Source: Cryptomeria japonica
Taxonomy: Eukaryota; Streptophyta; Pinopsida; Cupressales; Cupressaceae
Direction of reading: 5' to 3'
Assembly: GCF_030272615.1 (NCBI RefSeq)
Contig: NC_081407.1
Span: forward strand, 99,741,897 to 99,805,896
DNA: 64,000 nt
Made by a program: the position numbers and the translations under genes. The notes under the pieces are model-generated. The model ran no database searches. It saw only the letters and a program-made list of their open reading frames with translations, and was not told the origin of the DNA. Shown here piece after piece: positions 47,756 through 60,473 of the stretch. Positions within the stretch are counted from its first letter, which is position 1; each line of letters starts with the position of its first letter.

Positions 47756-50700
47756 GGTTTGGAAAGGGTTAAGGTTTCATTTCATTCTCAACATTAAGGT
47801 GCATTGGCAAATAAAATACACTTTTGTTGCTAAAAGCACATGGAAAGCTTGAGAGGCTATCAAACTCTAATTACTTTGGGATGGGAATGACATTAGAGTT
47901 GGCATTTTTATCAACCTTCTCTTTAGTGGTCTCCTATGATCACTTGCAAAGATTGACCTTTAGCCAAAGTCTCATGGGTTCAAGATCTCATTTTGTTTAT
48001 GGAGAGATTCAATTCATTTCAAACCTCTTTTTCAAATCCATTTGAAATTGATTACCTTGGCCTAAATCCAAGGTCAAATTCAGGCATTTCAAATCATTGT
48101 TGAGTCATTTCATTAAAAAGTGCTTCACAAGTTTAGGGTTTAATACACCAAACGTTGTTGAAAGAATAAAAATGGTATCTAGATAATCATTTCATTGGCT
48201 ACGATTTAAAAACTCGATTACATATGGGAGTTACAACCACTAAATGGCAATGACAATTTCATGGAATTTGGTCAGCCATGTTGGGTCTTGCATTAGATCT
48301 CAGTTAATCCATGTAGGTGTTTCGAATCTCCATTGTCCTTTCCGTCATCATTTAGAAAACACTCAAGCACTTCTTTTGGTTTTGCTCACAAGACCAAGCT
48401 ACTTGGACTTGCATACATGATTACTTAAGTCTTTTAGACCATGGCTTTTTTCTTGAGACATGATTCTCTTGGGTGATTGGCCATGAATGTTGGGTAAGTT
48501 AACCCAAGTTTGACATACTTTTTGAAGTGGATATTCTATTTAATATGTGGAAATATAGAAACAACTCTTTTTTTCAGGGCTTTTGTCGGCTTGCATTTTT
48601 TCTTGAATACTAAATAAATGGTTTGTTTTAGTATTCTTCTATAGATTTAAGTGTAGGCTAACAAAAGTTGCATGTTTGCAAACTCTTCCTAAGTATTGGG
48701 CTAATGTGCTTTATATTATTACATTTTTGTCACCTTCCACTTTTAGTAAGGGTTTAGTTGTAGCCATGGTTGCAATGATTATACTAGACAAGCCTCATGA
48801 CTTGTGGCTATCCTCAACACCAAGGGTGTGGATGGTCCTAGCAAACATGTGTGTTTTGCTACTTCTCAACCACATGATAAGGGTGTCCTAAATTGACAAT
48901 ATAGTAGCAAGGTCCCTCAATTGAATTTGACTATCTCTTGTGAGAAATGCTCCATAACTTACTAAAGAAAATGAAAAGCACCGTTGCAAGGTAGGATTCA
49001 ATTCTTGATAATTGAGTCATCTTAAATGACTAAGAAAAATCTTTAGATTGTAATTTACTACCTCCTATTAATTCTTTAACTCTTGTAACTTAATAATTTG
49101 ACTATATTTTATCTTTTTAAATATTTTAGTATAATTTATCTCCCACCTTTTTCACCAAATTAGTATAACATAACTTTTTATAAAATAATATAAAGATACT
49201 TAACAAACAAAACCAAAAATCTTGGTAGATGATGAATACAAGTAAGAATCGTGAGAAACGATTTTTTTAAAGTAGTAGTTTTTTAAATAATAATACATAA
49301 CAAATTGTGTTGACGATTTTTCCCCATGTGCTACCAAATTGGAGATAACATGGGAGTGTGGAGTCCTTCAAACTCAAGGTCAACAACTATCACGTGAAGC
49401 CTTTTATATTATTATCATTTTGTGGTTACATTATATGAGGCATGTTAAGGCTTTTGCTTTGTTTAGTGGTCATATTATTATACAAATGGGAAGTCATCTT
49501 ATGCAAACTATATTTGCTTGTTTGGCTTCACATCGGCAAAATAAATACCAAAAATGCATTTGGTAATATATAGTTGGGGTTTAAGATTATAAGCATTAAC
49601 AAAATGCCTTCTAAGTACATTTTCTTTTATCTGTGGTTTGTAGGATCATAGAGGGACCTCCATGCTAATTGTGCAAGGAATTTGGTTTTGGTTTTCATAT
49701 TGATGAATTTATTCAATAAATATTTTTTAAATTATATATATGATGTTGTGAAAAATATGAATCATTTTTATCAATTATTAAAATTAAAATTCAATCAGCT
49801 GATTTCAATTGATAAAGATATTAGTATGGTTTTTGATCATGTCATTTACCAAGATCCAAATCTTCTAAGGGTATAATAAAACAAAAAATTCAATGTCTAA
49901 ATAATTTTGACAAACTAAATTCCCTACTCTAACAATTTAATCAAAAGACAACTTCTAATTAAAAAATAGACTCTCTTATAATATTACAATTTATTATATC
50001 AAATGAAAATACCAATAACTATATACTCCAATATGTTTATTTTACAGAAACAAAAGACATCTTTGAACATGAATTTGATTATCATTAAACTTTGTTGAAC
50101 TAAGATTCGTTGAGGATACACACTAATCTCGCAAACAAATGCAATTAAGAGTACATATGATTTGCTATCATATAAAATCAATTATCCTTAATGGTTTGTC
50201 ATTGGCTTCATCTTCTTATTCATTTACTTTTTAGTAACCATGATTATGTATATTATACTTAGATTGCTTTTATATATTATACGTATATTACTTTCATATA
50301 CAATAAAAGTGGTTGGCTTAGTATTGTATGCTTGCTTTCCTTCGAGCTTGAGACTTTGTACCGCTGGCCTTGTTATTTTTTATGATCTTATATAATTACA
50401 TTCTCAAATGAAAAAAATAAGTGAAATAAATTGTTTATAAAATGCATGGAATCCAATCAAACGTTTTTTTATTAAGTCTAATGAATCATGCACATTAAAC
50501 CCTTTGTTTAGATGGTCTTCTATTAAATTCATGTTATAATTTTTGTATGTTTTTTTTGGAAGATTAAAAACACACTTTCTATTAAGAAAAGAATTGAGAA
50601 ATATCTATTCTCAAAATTACCTAGGACAAAATGTCAACCTCGTCGTTATCAAGCCAAGCATCTATTAACATTTTTGTATATGTTTTATTTGCAACATTTT

Positions 50701-52077
50701 GATTGAAAAATTTGTCTTGAATCTTAATTTTTAGAAATGTTACTTTATTTATCTCTATTAGTGCATCATACTTCATGGTGATATATTGCATTAAACAAAC
50801 CAACTCTTTTGGATTTCTCAGCCCCAAGATCAAAGCTTCAAATCTACAATATGGTTTCTCCCCAACATTGTGAATGGCTTTTATCATATTTGTTGTGTCA
50901 ATTGGTTGGTATGTGGAAGTCATAATAATGAAACATGCATAATAGGGTAAAGGACCCAGTAGTTGTGCACCCTAACTTCATGCTTCTCAAAATCTTACGT
51001 GGAAATTTCAAATCACTCCAATTTTTTTACAGCAGCTTACTTGGCAAGTCCCCTGCTTATAACTAAGGTTTTAGGACCACATCAGCATGTTTTTTTGCAA
51101 AGGTGTCCAAAACAGCCCAAAAAAAAGTGAGACCAATAGGTATGCAAAAAGGTCCCACTACTTGTGCAGCTAATGTGGCATCACATGATTGGTTACTTTT
51201 CACAACAAATGGTATATTTCATTCAATTATTGGTACTTATCATACAACTATTGGTGTAATATTGTACAAAAGTTGAACATTAAATCACCGAGTAAGGGGT
51301 ATTGAATCAACAACTTCTATCACAAAAATTGGAACACGCTCAACTACTGGATCCTTTCCCCTAGCACAATAAATACCTGTATATAATTGCAAATCATTAC
51401 TTTTCAAACTTAGCCTGCCATATAACTTGATAGCATCTCCACGAGGCTTTCTAAATTTCCATGAGGGGTGACCCATAAATGTTTTCAATGTGCCAACTAA
51501 TTTATTATGTTATTTTTTACTAAATAAATAAGTTTAAATTGTCTATGCTTTCAATCTTCTGCAACTGCCACCATAAGGTAAATAGATTTTGCCGTGTTTG
51601 GATTAGGCTATGCCAGACTCAATAAGAATGCCCATAGCCAGTCTATTTATAGGGTTTAAATGTCTCCAAAACTTATGACTATTCTCACGATTTTCAAACC
51701 ATATATTTTGTAGAAATCATATGCAGACACATTACAAGTTCCATTGCACTGTCTCAATTTTTTATTAACAAATTATGGACTCAGTCAGCATATCAATGAT
51801 TAAGTTTGACTAAATATCATTGTAGAACTCTAGAGAAACACTAAAAATAATTTCTACAGACGTATTGGTTTATTTCATTGTCTTTAACAATCAATAATAT
51901 AAAAATGAGAATATGCAGACTGCGCTGTGAAGCTTTCAACTGTGAGCACAAAAAACAATTTTGTTCTTAAACAGCACTGACTATTTATTCTACATGAGCA
52001 TGTTACGTAGTCTGTTATTTATGTTCTAAAAACTTATTAAAAATGCAAGTGGCCAATTTAAGAAGAGCTTAAAAAAA
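47756..52077. other. Unassigned stretch, no confident gene
   Basis: AT-rich with scattered short frames. Two on the minus strand, 50923-50621 and 51488-51285, have a more protein-like composition but no family I recognise, and they share no frame or splice link that I can support. No LTR pair, TIR or RNA gene was recognised. Confidence 0.4.
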
Positions 52078-52088
52078 AGTCTAATCCT

Positions 52089-53765
52089 CCAACAGCTCCT
52101 GCTCCAAGTGACCTTAGAAAAACATGGCTCCCACTCCTCCTCCAACGGCAAAATTTTTGAACCAGTTTCCAGATACTTCAGCTCCTACCATCCCTGCCTT
52201 GCCTGCACTTGTGGGCTCTGATTCAGCTTTTGCTAGGCCTGTCGGATGTGCTGCCGTGGGGTCCGCCTCAGCTTCTCATAAGGGGTTTTTGCTGGGGTCT
52301 GGGTCTGCTCCGGCCACGGTTGTGCCTCCCCTGCCTCGTCCTTGCTCTGCTGCAGCTGTCTCTCTCATTGGGTCTGCCCCTATCACCTCTTCTACAGTGG
52401 TGCTCGGAAGTCTTGCAGATTTGGTGGGTGAGGTTTTGCCCCCTGTTGCTACTGTCACTGGTGTTGTGGGTGTTGGGGTCCACCCTCCAAGGCCTTTTTC
52501 TACGGCTGGTGGACGGAGCTTTGCTCATGTCACTAGATCTGCTGCTGCCTTTCCTCCCGAGGGGAAATCTCGACCTCACGTAGTATGATCTGTGGCAAAG
52601 ATGTGGAAAATGTGAATTTCTACCCAACACTGCAGATTGGTTTTTGGCCTTCTCTTATTGTTGGGTGATGGATTCTTGGAAGCCTTTAGTTACTGGTAAC
52701 ATTGAGCTTTTTCCTTGTGCAAAAGGTTTTTTATTGCATCTTTTGTTTTTACTGTTGATCATGATTTGGTTTTAAACAAGTTGTGTGGCTTCAGGTGTTC
52801 CCTCCCTCTCGGCCAAACCATGGGCAACCTTCTTTAACCCTCTTACTAAACCACTCACTGTGCGTCCAATGTAGGTTCATCTTCCCAATCTTCCCCTTCA
52901 TTTTTGGGAGAATTCTTGTTTTGAAGCCATTGGCAACTCTATCGGCCACTTCTTGATTCTTCAAGGTTGATGATACCACTTTCTTCATGGGTTTTTCTAC
53001 ATTTGTGGACATTTATATTGACATCTCCATGCCTCTTCCTGAAGATGTGGTTCTCATGGATGGGGGATAGGCCATGGACTCAGTTGCTAGATTATGATGG
53101 CCTCCCCTTTTGATGTTGTCGTTGCTTCTCAACTGGTCAGTTGGCCACGGACTGTTCTCTTGCGGCATAAAGGAGCTGCCACTTTGTGGAATGACAGTAA
53201 TGATGATCACTTGACTATACTAGTTCCCGATTCTTCCTCTGATGACTCTTCATAGGCTAATGATAATTCCTCCCAGGATGATGGCTTGCCTCCTGCTACC
53301 GGTGTCGCCTCTTCAAGCCCTGTGTATCCTCCTCCACCTCTTGCTACTAGTGTGACCCCCTCTAGACCCTTCTCTATATGTTACTCTTGTTCTATTCCAG
53401 TCTTTGGTGAAGGTTTTGTTGCCTAGTCAACTTTCTGCTCATGGTGCTGACAATCTCACTAAGCTGATTCCCCCTCTTGCTCCCCCCTTGCATTGGTGTT
53501 CCTAATGATAGAATTGTATGGCCTGTTATTAGTCAACAAAGGAAAGATCATTCTTCCTCCTATTTCCAAACTCTTCCCCAAGTTGTGAAAAATCCTTCTA
53601 CCCGCCTTTGATGTGGGTTATTAGTTGTTCTACTAGTATACTGTAAGTGGTCTGGTTTGGCCTTTACTGTCAGAAATTTGTTCTTGACCAATTGTAAGTG
53701 GCCTTTTTGATCTGTCTTTGTATAAGATCAGCACCCTTATTTTGCTGTTGTTTAATATCAAAAAT
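52089..53765 (+). mobile_element. Internally deleted LINE: ORF1 plus 3' tail, no ORF2
   Basis: Flanked by AGTCTAATCCT (52078-52088) and AGTTTAATCCT (53766-53776), a likely 11-bp target duplication with one difference. It starts with an ORF1-type protein and ends with TTTGTATAAGATCAGCACCC, TTAATATC and a short A-run, the style of plant L1 3' ends. At about 1.68 kb it is far shorter than a full L1 (5-6 kb), and no endonuclease or reverse transcriptase is seen. It must have been mobilised by enzymes of another LINE, or lost ORF2 afterwards. Confidence 0.7.
52124..53610 (+). pseudogene. LINE ORF1-type (DUF4283, zinc-knuckle) protein, decayed
   Basis: ORF1 proteins of plant L1 elements bind the element's RNA. 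The ATG at 52124 opens 154 codons rich in Ala, Pro, Ser and Val, with a stop at 52586. In shifted frames the sequence continues with features of the DUF4283 domain: near 52660-52770 a segment including SWKPLVTGNIELFPCAKGFF, then LPNLPLHFWE near 52880, FVDIYIDISMPLPEDVVL near 53000-53060, and LDYDGLPF near 53085, where the zinc knuckle normally follows but its Cys residues are not intact. The tail is Ser/Pro-rich. At least three frame changes and many stops make it non-functional. Its base composition is clearly more GC-rich than its surroundings. Confidence 0.68.
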
Positions 53766-53776
53766 AGTTTAATCCT

Positions 53777-56100
53777 TTAAATGTACGCAACTTCAACGTC
53801 AGTTCAGTACTCAAAACACAAAGCAATGCAATTAACTAAGCCATTTCCTTAGAGAGACCTTTGACATTCTTGTCGAGCAATTGCAATCTCTTCATCTTCC
53901 CAAATGAGTTCCCAAAAAAGCAAATAAAATCTGAAATTAACAACTAAGGCACATATGAAAAAAGGCCAATCCAGAAGCCCTTTCATAAATAAGTAAATCT
54001 AAATAACTTATCAAAAACTTACTAAAATGAGGCAAAAAAGCATCAGAAACTTTACTAAGAATAACCTTTACTTTTAAAACGAGCAATATTAGAAAGTGAA
54101 AACTATATGTCCATATCCAGAGTTTTACGTTATGTAACTTAAAAATATTTCATGGACCAGAACGAATACCTCCTAATATGTGCCAGTCTTCCCCTGCCTC
54201 TTTAACACGGAAGAATTTATAACACGGTTCACAGTAAGACTCAGAACAACAATTATGCAACGTGTGAAAATAACTCACGCCACTGCAAAAATGAAGCTAC
54301 AATTTTAGAAATAAATGAAGACAACAATGGCGCAAGGTCAAAAACTCAAAACACAACTGTCATTACTAACAAGGAAAGTTATAAGATGAAGAAAAACAGG
54401 TTTCAACCACATATGAAACCCTGAGAAAATAAATGAGTAACGAGAAAAGATATATTTGAAGGCCAAGTCCCCTAACTTTAAAGACAAAGATTGAAAACAA
54501 TGAAGCCTAATTGGAAGGACTTCTAGGAACCAATAAGGAACATAAGGAGACCCCTGACAAACCTTACACCTGGGTAACCAAGGGAGCTTATGAGATACAG
54601 TGACTTTTGGCTTGAAACCATGGAAATTTAAAGGAAGCACCATATGAAACAAATAGAGCTTATAAGGAGACACCTTTTAAACCTTAAATCTACATAACCA
54701 AGGGACCTTATTAGATAAGCTGGAAAATCTACCAATTATTGGTAGAGGAGCAAAAGCATCTATATTTGAGAAGGTGGAAGCTTCACTTCCCTCTTTCAAT
54801 AACATTGGATAACCAGCCTTGATATTTTATGTTCTGAATTTTCTTATGATAATTACAATTCCTTTGAACTCATTAGGTTAAAAACAAAGTTCCCTGCTGA
54901 ATGCTGCACCTTTTTGACATAAAATATTGAAAGAGTTCAGAAGCCTTAGCTATTACCAATCATCCCAAGCAGACTGTTTCACTCATGAGTACAAAGCATT
55001 TATATAAGAAAATATAAAATCTTCAAATCTAGATTCTCATTTGCTTGCAAAATATGGGCAAGTTCCATTCAAATGGGAGGATCTTTAGGAACATCCTTAG
55101 TAGAGAAAACATTCAGGAAGTTATCTAATCTAAGCTTATACTTTTCTTCCAATTTTCCATGAAGCCTAATTGATAAAAGATAAAAGTATCAAATATATGG
55201 AGCTGATATCTAAATAGCGTTTTCTCTAATAATTCTGTTAATGGTTTTTAGATAAACATTAGTATATCAGAACTGAGACTTATTTCAGTGTTCTTTGTCC
55301 AAACATGGTTGATCTAAAATCACGTTTAAGCATCTAGATTCTAAACCTACATTACAAGCTAATTCATGCATTTCAACTATGAGAACCAAAATAAAGCTCA
55401 CAAGAAACAAATCTCCATTTTCAAAGAATATAATATTTTGAGCATATTTTCTTTTTTTAAGGTTAAATATACTTCCTATATTCCGTTAACTTCAATACAA
55501 TCCAGTAAAAGCATTTACTAGTGTGTACATCAACACATCAATTATGGCATCCCTATGCAGAAAAACTTCAAAAACATAGAAAGGTGACCATAAGCTGTTC
55601 AAATTATGGCATATTCTCTTGCTTGGCTACATACACATTGTAAAATAGTACAAAAGTATTAATAAAATCTATACATATTTATAAAAGCACAAGCACGATA
55701 AACTTATAAAGTTCTCCTCTTGAAATTCATAGACTCTGCTCCAGACAGAAAATAAGTAATAACTGCAAGATCAACTTGTCCAACAAGTAATCCATTTTGT
55801 AAGGTCTATTAATAATAGACTAAGTATCATATACAATCACTACAGTGTGAGCCCGAGGGGGGTAAAAGACCATAACTGATAAAACTTAAGACTTTTAAGC
55901 AATGCCTTCCATTTACAGCAGAGTCATCGGTACCAATACATGTATATTCCCCCTAAGGCCTAAATAGATGCAAACCTAAACAAAATTTCAGATCAATCCA
56001 GAATTAGATATTATATAAAAACAGAGACCCTCTAGCAACAGCATTGATCAACAATATAAGTTGAAAAGCAGTCTAAGTCGCTCTGTAGTGTCTGAAGTTA
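53777..56100. other. Sequence downstream of CHMP1, no gene seen
   Basis: No protein-like frame on either strand; a 111-codon frame at 54673-54338 looks like chance. The 3' untranslated region of CHMP1 presumably occupies the right end, but I could not fix a polyadenylation site. Confidence 0.5.
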
Positions 56101-56152
56101 AAATAATTACCAAATTCAATAAATCTTATACCAATGCCCCAAAAAGGACAGA

Positions 56153-56761
56153 TTAACCCCTGGACTTAAGTTCTGCAAGGCGTCGACTTAAATCATCCTC
56201 TTCAACTTTCTCTTCCTTGGCAGGAATCGCATGGCCAGCAGCTTGAGGTAAGCCAACGGATACCTCAAGCCCATAATCATCAGCTACCTGTTGCATCAGA
56301 GTGTTGACTTGATCCTCTGGAGTGGACAGAGAAGTGCTACCAGCCATAGCATTCTCGATAAATTGTGACTGTACCTCCATGTTCACAAACTGTGATTCAA
56401 ATTGATCCATTGTTTCAGACATCTTTTGAAGATTATTGCTGGCAAGGGCAGTATCCAGTGCCCTAACAATTGATGTCATGGATTTATTGATTGTCATCAT
56501 TTTGGCTTGGGTATCAAGCCTGGAAACGACTGCATCCAAACGAGAGGCCAATCGCATGTAGTTTAATTGCTCATTGTGTTTTCTGATGGAATTTTCTGCA
56601 TAGATCCGAGCTCCATCCATGTTTCCTTTCTCTATGGCTTTCTTCACTTTGAGTTTCTCCGCTTTTTCTTCCTTTTCACATTTTCTGGCCTGTCTTTGCA
56701 GGCTTTTGGAGGTAAACTTGAGCTGAAAGATCTGATCCATCAATCTCTCGGTGCCTCCCAT
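56153..56761 (-). CDS. CHMP1: CHMP1, ESCRT-III-related charged multivesicular body protein 1
   Basis: A 202-residue protein in a single coding exon, the usual length for plant CHMP1 (Arabidopsis CHMP1A and CHMP1B). It acts at the endosome in the late steps of ESCRT-III membrane scission during multivesicular-body sorting, and recruits the ATPase VPS4/SKD1 and its cofactor LIP5. Visible features: a basic, helical N-terminal half ([40 protein letters not shown]), then helices with [15 protein letters not shown] and [20 protein letters not shown]. The acidic C-terminal tail ends in [14 protein letters not shown], a MIM1 motif that binds MIT domains. Start chosen at the ATG at 56761 because [11 protein letters not shown] matches the conserved family N-terminus. 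There are no stops or frame changes. Upstream, an inferred leader intron runs to 59616. This is the only intact host gene I see in the window. Confidence 0.97.
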   Translation of the reverse strand: MGGTERLMDQIFQLKFTSKSLQRQARKCEKEEKAEKLKVKKAIEKGNMDGARIYAENSIRKHNEQLNYMRLASRLDAVVSRLDTQAKMMTINKSMTSIVRALDTALASNNLQKMSETMDQFESQFVNMEVQSQFIENAMAGSTSLSTPEDQVNTLMQQVADDYGLEVSVGLPQAAGHAIPAKEEKVEEDDLSRRLAELKSRG

Positions 56762-56822
56762 TGAATCTCTAGATCCAAGACCAAAAATTCAATGAATATC
56801 TTCAGCCCTAAAACACAGATTC

Positions 56823-59616
56823 CTGCAATGCCAAAAAACCTCAAATTCTCAAGTCCACGATTCCAAATCTCCAAAAGATTAAGAAACACAAATGAATGAT
56901 CTAAACAGATTCTAGCAGTACCTATCTCCAAGTTTCTCTAAACTCTATCATTTATTGACTTGCTAAGCAGTTATACAACTGAAAAAGCTCAAAAATACAC
57001 ATCCCTTAGGTACCCAAGTTACAACCACATCAATCGCATCAAATTTTTGATTCTCACCTTGAAATGCTCTATTTTTGTTTCGATTGAGGAAAACAAAATA
57101 AAACAAATAGAACACGTAAGACCAAACACATATGACGTGGTCCAGATCTCAATTTCTCAAACCAGCAGGCTCCAAAACTCTAAAAATTCAACAAAAAACT
57201 TAAAAAGTCTTTTAAAACCATACATTCCTTGCCCACCGAAATTACTTAAGCCTGCATCCTTTGCATTTGAACCACTGATAATTTAATTAACTCCTTGAAA
57301 GTAATAAAAGAAGACTCCGAAACACATAAGTGATCTATAACTAAATCCAAATTTGTCAAAACCCCAAATTCAAGGTCTCAAACATCAATAAGTCGCTACG
57401 CAATGCACAGACATAATGGACTAAAACATATCCTGCATATTAAGATTGAAACTTCTAAACCCTACATCAATTCCATTCAATTTGCATTACAATTACTGTT
57501 TAAGACATTCTCAACTTTTTCCTCAACTCATAAAAACAATAAATAGGGAATTGAAGTAAGAGTCAATCCAAGTCTTAGTATCCCCTTTTTTAAATGGAGT
57601 TCCGATTGTAAGGTCACAAATGGCTAAACCAAGGGGTATTGCTTATGTTAAGTTACCCAAGTTGCATGGATGGCACCCAAAAGCCGGATGTGTATTTGTC
57701 CCTAATGCCAACACTTAACATGTTTAATGATGTTGCTAAGTAATTTCTGGATTTGACTGTGTGAATTTTTAGTATTACCAACGTTTCGGATCAAACTCCA
57801 TGATCCATCATCAGGGCGATAGCAAGAGAAGAGAGTAGAAAATAGGATATTAACAGACCAAGAGGACTAAATAGATGAAGGAAAGGAAGGCACGAGAATC
57901 TAGAAGAGACAAGGGATCAGAAAAAAGATGATAAAGAAGATTAAAAACACCCAAAAGAAAAGGGAACTATTTTTATTTGTTCTCTTTATTACATTTTCTT
58001 TATTTCTTTTTATTTTATTTACTAATTTCCCTTCTCTTTTATTGTTTTCCTTTCCTTATTTTATTTTCCTCTTCTTGGTCTTCCTTCTTTTTATATCTTT
58101 TTTTAATTGTTACTATGAATTTCTTTTTATTCATTCCCTTTTCTTCTTATTTATTTTTAATATTATTTGTATCTATTAATTTATTTATATACTTTCATTT
58201 TTTAACTATCTATCTTCATTTTATGTTGGTATTTCTATCCTTTCTCATTTTTTATCTTTTTTGTACAATTTTTTTTTGGGTGTTTTTAATCTTCTTTATT
58301 ATCTTTTTTCTGATCCCTTGTCTCTCCTAGATTCTTGTGCCTTCCTCTCCTTCATCTATTTAGTCCTCTTGGTCTCCTAATATCCTATTTTCTACTCTCT
58401 TCTCTTGCTATCACCCTGATGATAGATCATGCAATTTGATCCGAAACGTTGGTAATACTAAAAATTCAGAGAGTCAAATCCAGAAATTACTTAGCAACAT
58501 TGATATGAACTGTGAAAATCTCATGCTTCTAAATGTTTAATGATGGTTTAACTGTGACCCTCTTCCATAAACTTCTTGTTGCTTTACAACTAAAACTCAT
58601 CCCATCAAACCCAGGTCCCAATTTCTCAAACAAACAAATAAGCCTTTCGATGTTCAGTAAAAACACTCCAGATGTCAAATAACCTCCTAGTACACAAGAT
58701 AAGGAAATAAAATAAAGATACAGGCAATAAATAGTTCCAAATTTCACAAAACCAACAAATCCAAAACCCCGAAGTTCAACAAAATTGTCAGTGATTACCT
58801 ACTTTACAAAAACGAAGAGAAAAAAACTCTGAACATGCATCTCTCTAAGTACCCTAGTTCAATTTCCATATTTTAAATAATAAACTGTTTGGTAAATCTT
58901 AGCTAAGGTTATGAGCTGCCTGGCTATTGCAGGGTAAGTTTGGGCAGCATTCTTAAGACGTGTAAACATGGGTAGTACCCTATAAATATTACACCCCAAG
59001 CTGGCCCCAAAATGGCTACTAGAATTGTAGGCCACCTTAATAGAATATAAACAAACCTATGTCAAAGTTCCTAGGAATGTCTCGTTACCATTATAAAGGT
59101 AGCCAATGTTCAATCGAGTAAGGAAAACCCTACTACCAAAGTATGCAAAGGTGAGGCTACTGGGTTTTTACAGTTCTTCAAACTTCAATGACTCCTCAGA
59201 CATCAGCCGTGCAAAATTGATATCAGAATTACACTTTAAAAAAAACTTCAAAAAAAACTCCAAAACCCCTTGAACCCAAATCTCAATTCTTTTCCTCTAT
59301 TTTGAAAGATGATAATCACACCCACAAATCTATAGTTATAGAAGCTCAGCGATCCCTAAATAAAGTTGCGAGGAGGTGTACCCAATCCCGTATTTCTGAA
59401 ACATATAGATACAAAACCCTCAAATCCATTGCATCCCCATAAATTACTGTCGAAAAAACCAAACACCGCACTTCCCTTCATCACCCAAGTTCGGATTTTC
59501 CAAAACCTCAACAATTCCACTGAATTTGCCTCAAGTACAAAATAAAATTCTTTGGCGTATCCTGAACAATATAAAGGAAGGAATTAAAGAGGCGAGACAA
59601 ACAAAATAATAATTAC
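56823..59616 (-). other. CHMP1: Inferred 2.8-kb 5'-UTR intron of CHMP1
   Basis: On the minus strand a donor CCAG|GTAATT lies at 59617/59616 and an acceptor GGCATTGCAG|GAATC at 56823/56822, 61 bases before the CHMP1 ATG. Exon 1 would be non-coding, from about 59745 to 59617. No open frame crosses the intron. It contains a foldback element (57731-58499). The intron is predicted from splice motifs only. Confidence 0.55.
57731..58499. mobile_element. Foldback element with terminal inverted repeats of about 230 bp
   Basis: 57731-57958 and 58274-58499 are near-perfect inverted copies, starting TGTTGCTAAGTAATTTC and ending GAAATTACTTAGCAACA. The 315-bp centre is a pyrimidine-rich tract on the plus strand, low in complexity; long frames across it (57928-58330) are composition artefacts. 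No transposase is present. Candidate target duplications at the two ends match poorly, so the superfamily is open; long TIRs would suit a Mutator-like origin. Confidence 0.88.
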
Positions 59617-59770
59617 CTGGAATAATTAGGTGCCCCCGCAAAATTTTACGCCTGGTCTCAAAATACTGCAAATACGATGGCGTCCTATGCTTACTAGGTG
59701 AGAACTCTGCAGATCAAATAAGTCCACTGGCTAATTTGGTTTAATTGCCGGGCCGGTGCGAATATACAGA

Positions 59771-59780
59771 CTATTTTATA
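59771..59780 (-). promoter_or_regulatory. CHMP1: Candidate TATA box of CHMP1
   Basis: TATAAAATAG on the minus strand, which predicts a start near 59745 and a non-coding first exon of about 130 bases ending at the donor at 59617. Strong match and consistent spacing, but untested. Confidence 0.5.
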
Positions 59781-59789
59781 CTAATGCCT

Positions 59790-60470
59790 TACGATTAGGA
59801 CCTTCCTCTAACGTTCCTTCGGTCAAATGGCTTATTTATTATTTTCCCTCGCAACGATGCGATAGAATGTGTGGGAAGAAGGGAGAGCTTCAGTTGGTTT
59901 ATTAATTCAAATGTTTATTAGATTTTAGATTTGTTGAATGATTATTAAGAAGTTTGATGATAAGTTTTTTGTTTTTATTTTTATTTTTTTGAAATTTTGT
60001 AGTAAAGTAATTGGTAAAGTGTATATCATAGTAAGTTTTGTTTTAGAATAAAGTGTTCTTACATTCAGATGTCACTATTATGTAAAAGATATGAATTATT
60101 TCTTCTCATTCTTCTTGTAAGTCTTTTCCATCAACATGTTTCATATCAGGGATAGTGTGAGCTAGTTCTCAATTGAGTTATAAGAATCTTCTCTCTCCAA
60201 GGTATATTTGGCCTTATATGGACCTTTTTGTTAATGATCATAAGGGGGGATAATTTATCAATATAATGTTTCTTTCTCCTTAACATTTGTTCTCACACAA
60301 ATTTGTGATATTCATCTATAACAAAAGGCCTTTATTTTTTTATTATTATTTAGGCTCGTAGTTATGTGAATGCCCCATTTGCTCATCCACTTGATGTTTT
60401 GTTTCATCCAAGATTTTCTCCTCTCATTCAAGACTTCTTTGATGATGACCTTAAGCCATCTATATATCTC
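59790..60470. other. Upstream flank of CHMP1, no gene seen
   Basis: Contains the presumed CHMP1 promoter at its left end. The rest, to the LINE fragment, is AT-rich with no frame I can support. Confidence 0.45.
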
Positions 60471-60473
60471 CAT

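Noticed and set aside
50621-51488. Two minus-strand fragments with fairly protein-like composition (100 and 67 codons)
   Set aside because: No family recognised, different contexts, and no splice or frame link found. Left as unassigned, not as a gene.
57928-58330. Overlapping frames of 83 and 117 codons, very rich in Phe, Leu and Ile
   Set aside because: They come from the pyrimidine-rich centre of the foldback element; the apparent membrane-protein character is base composition only.
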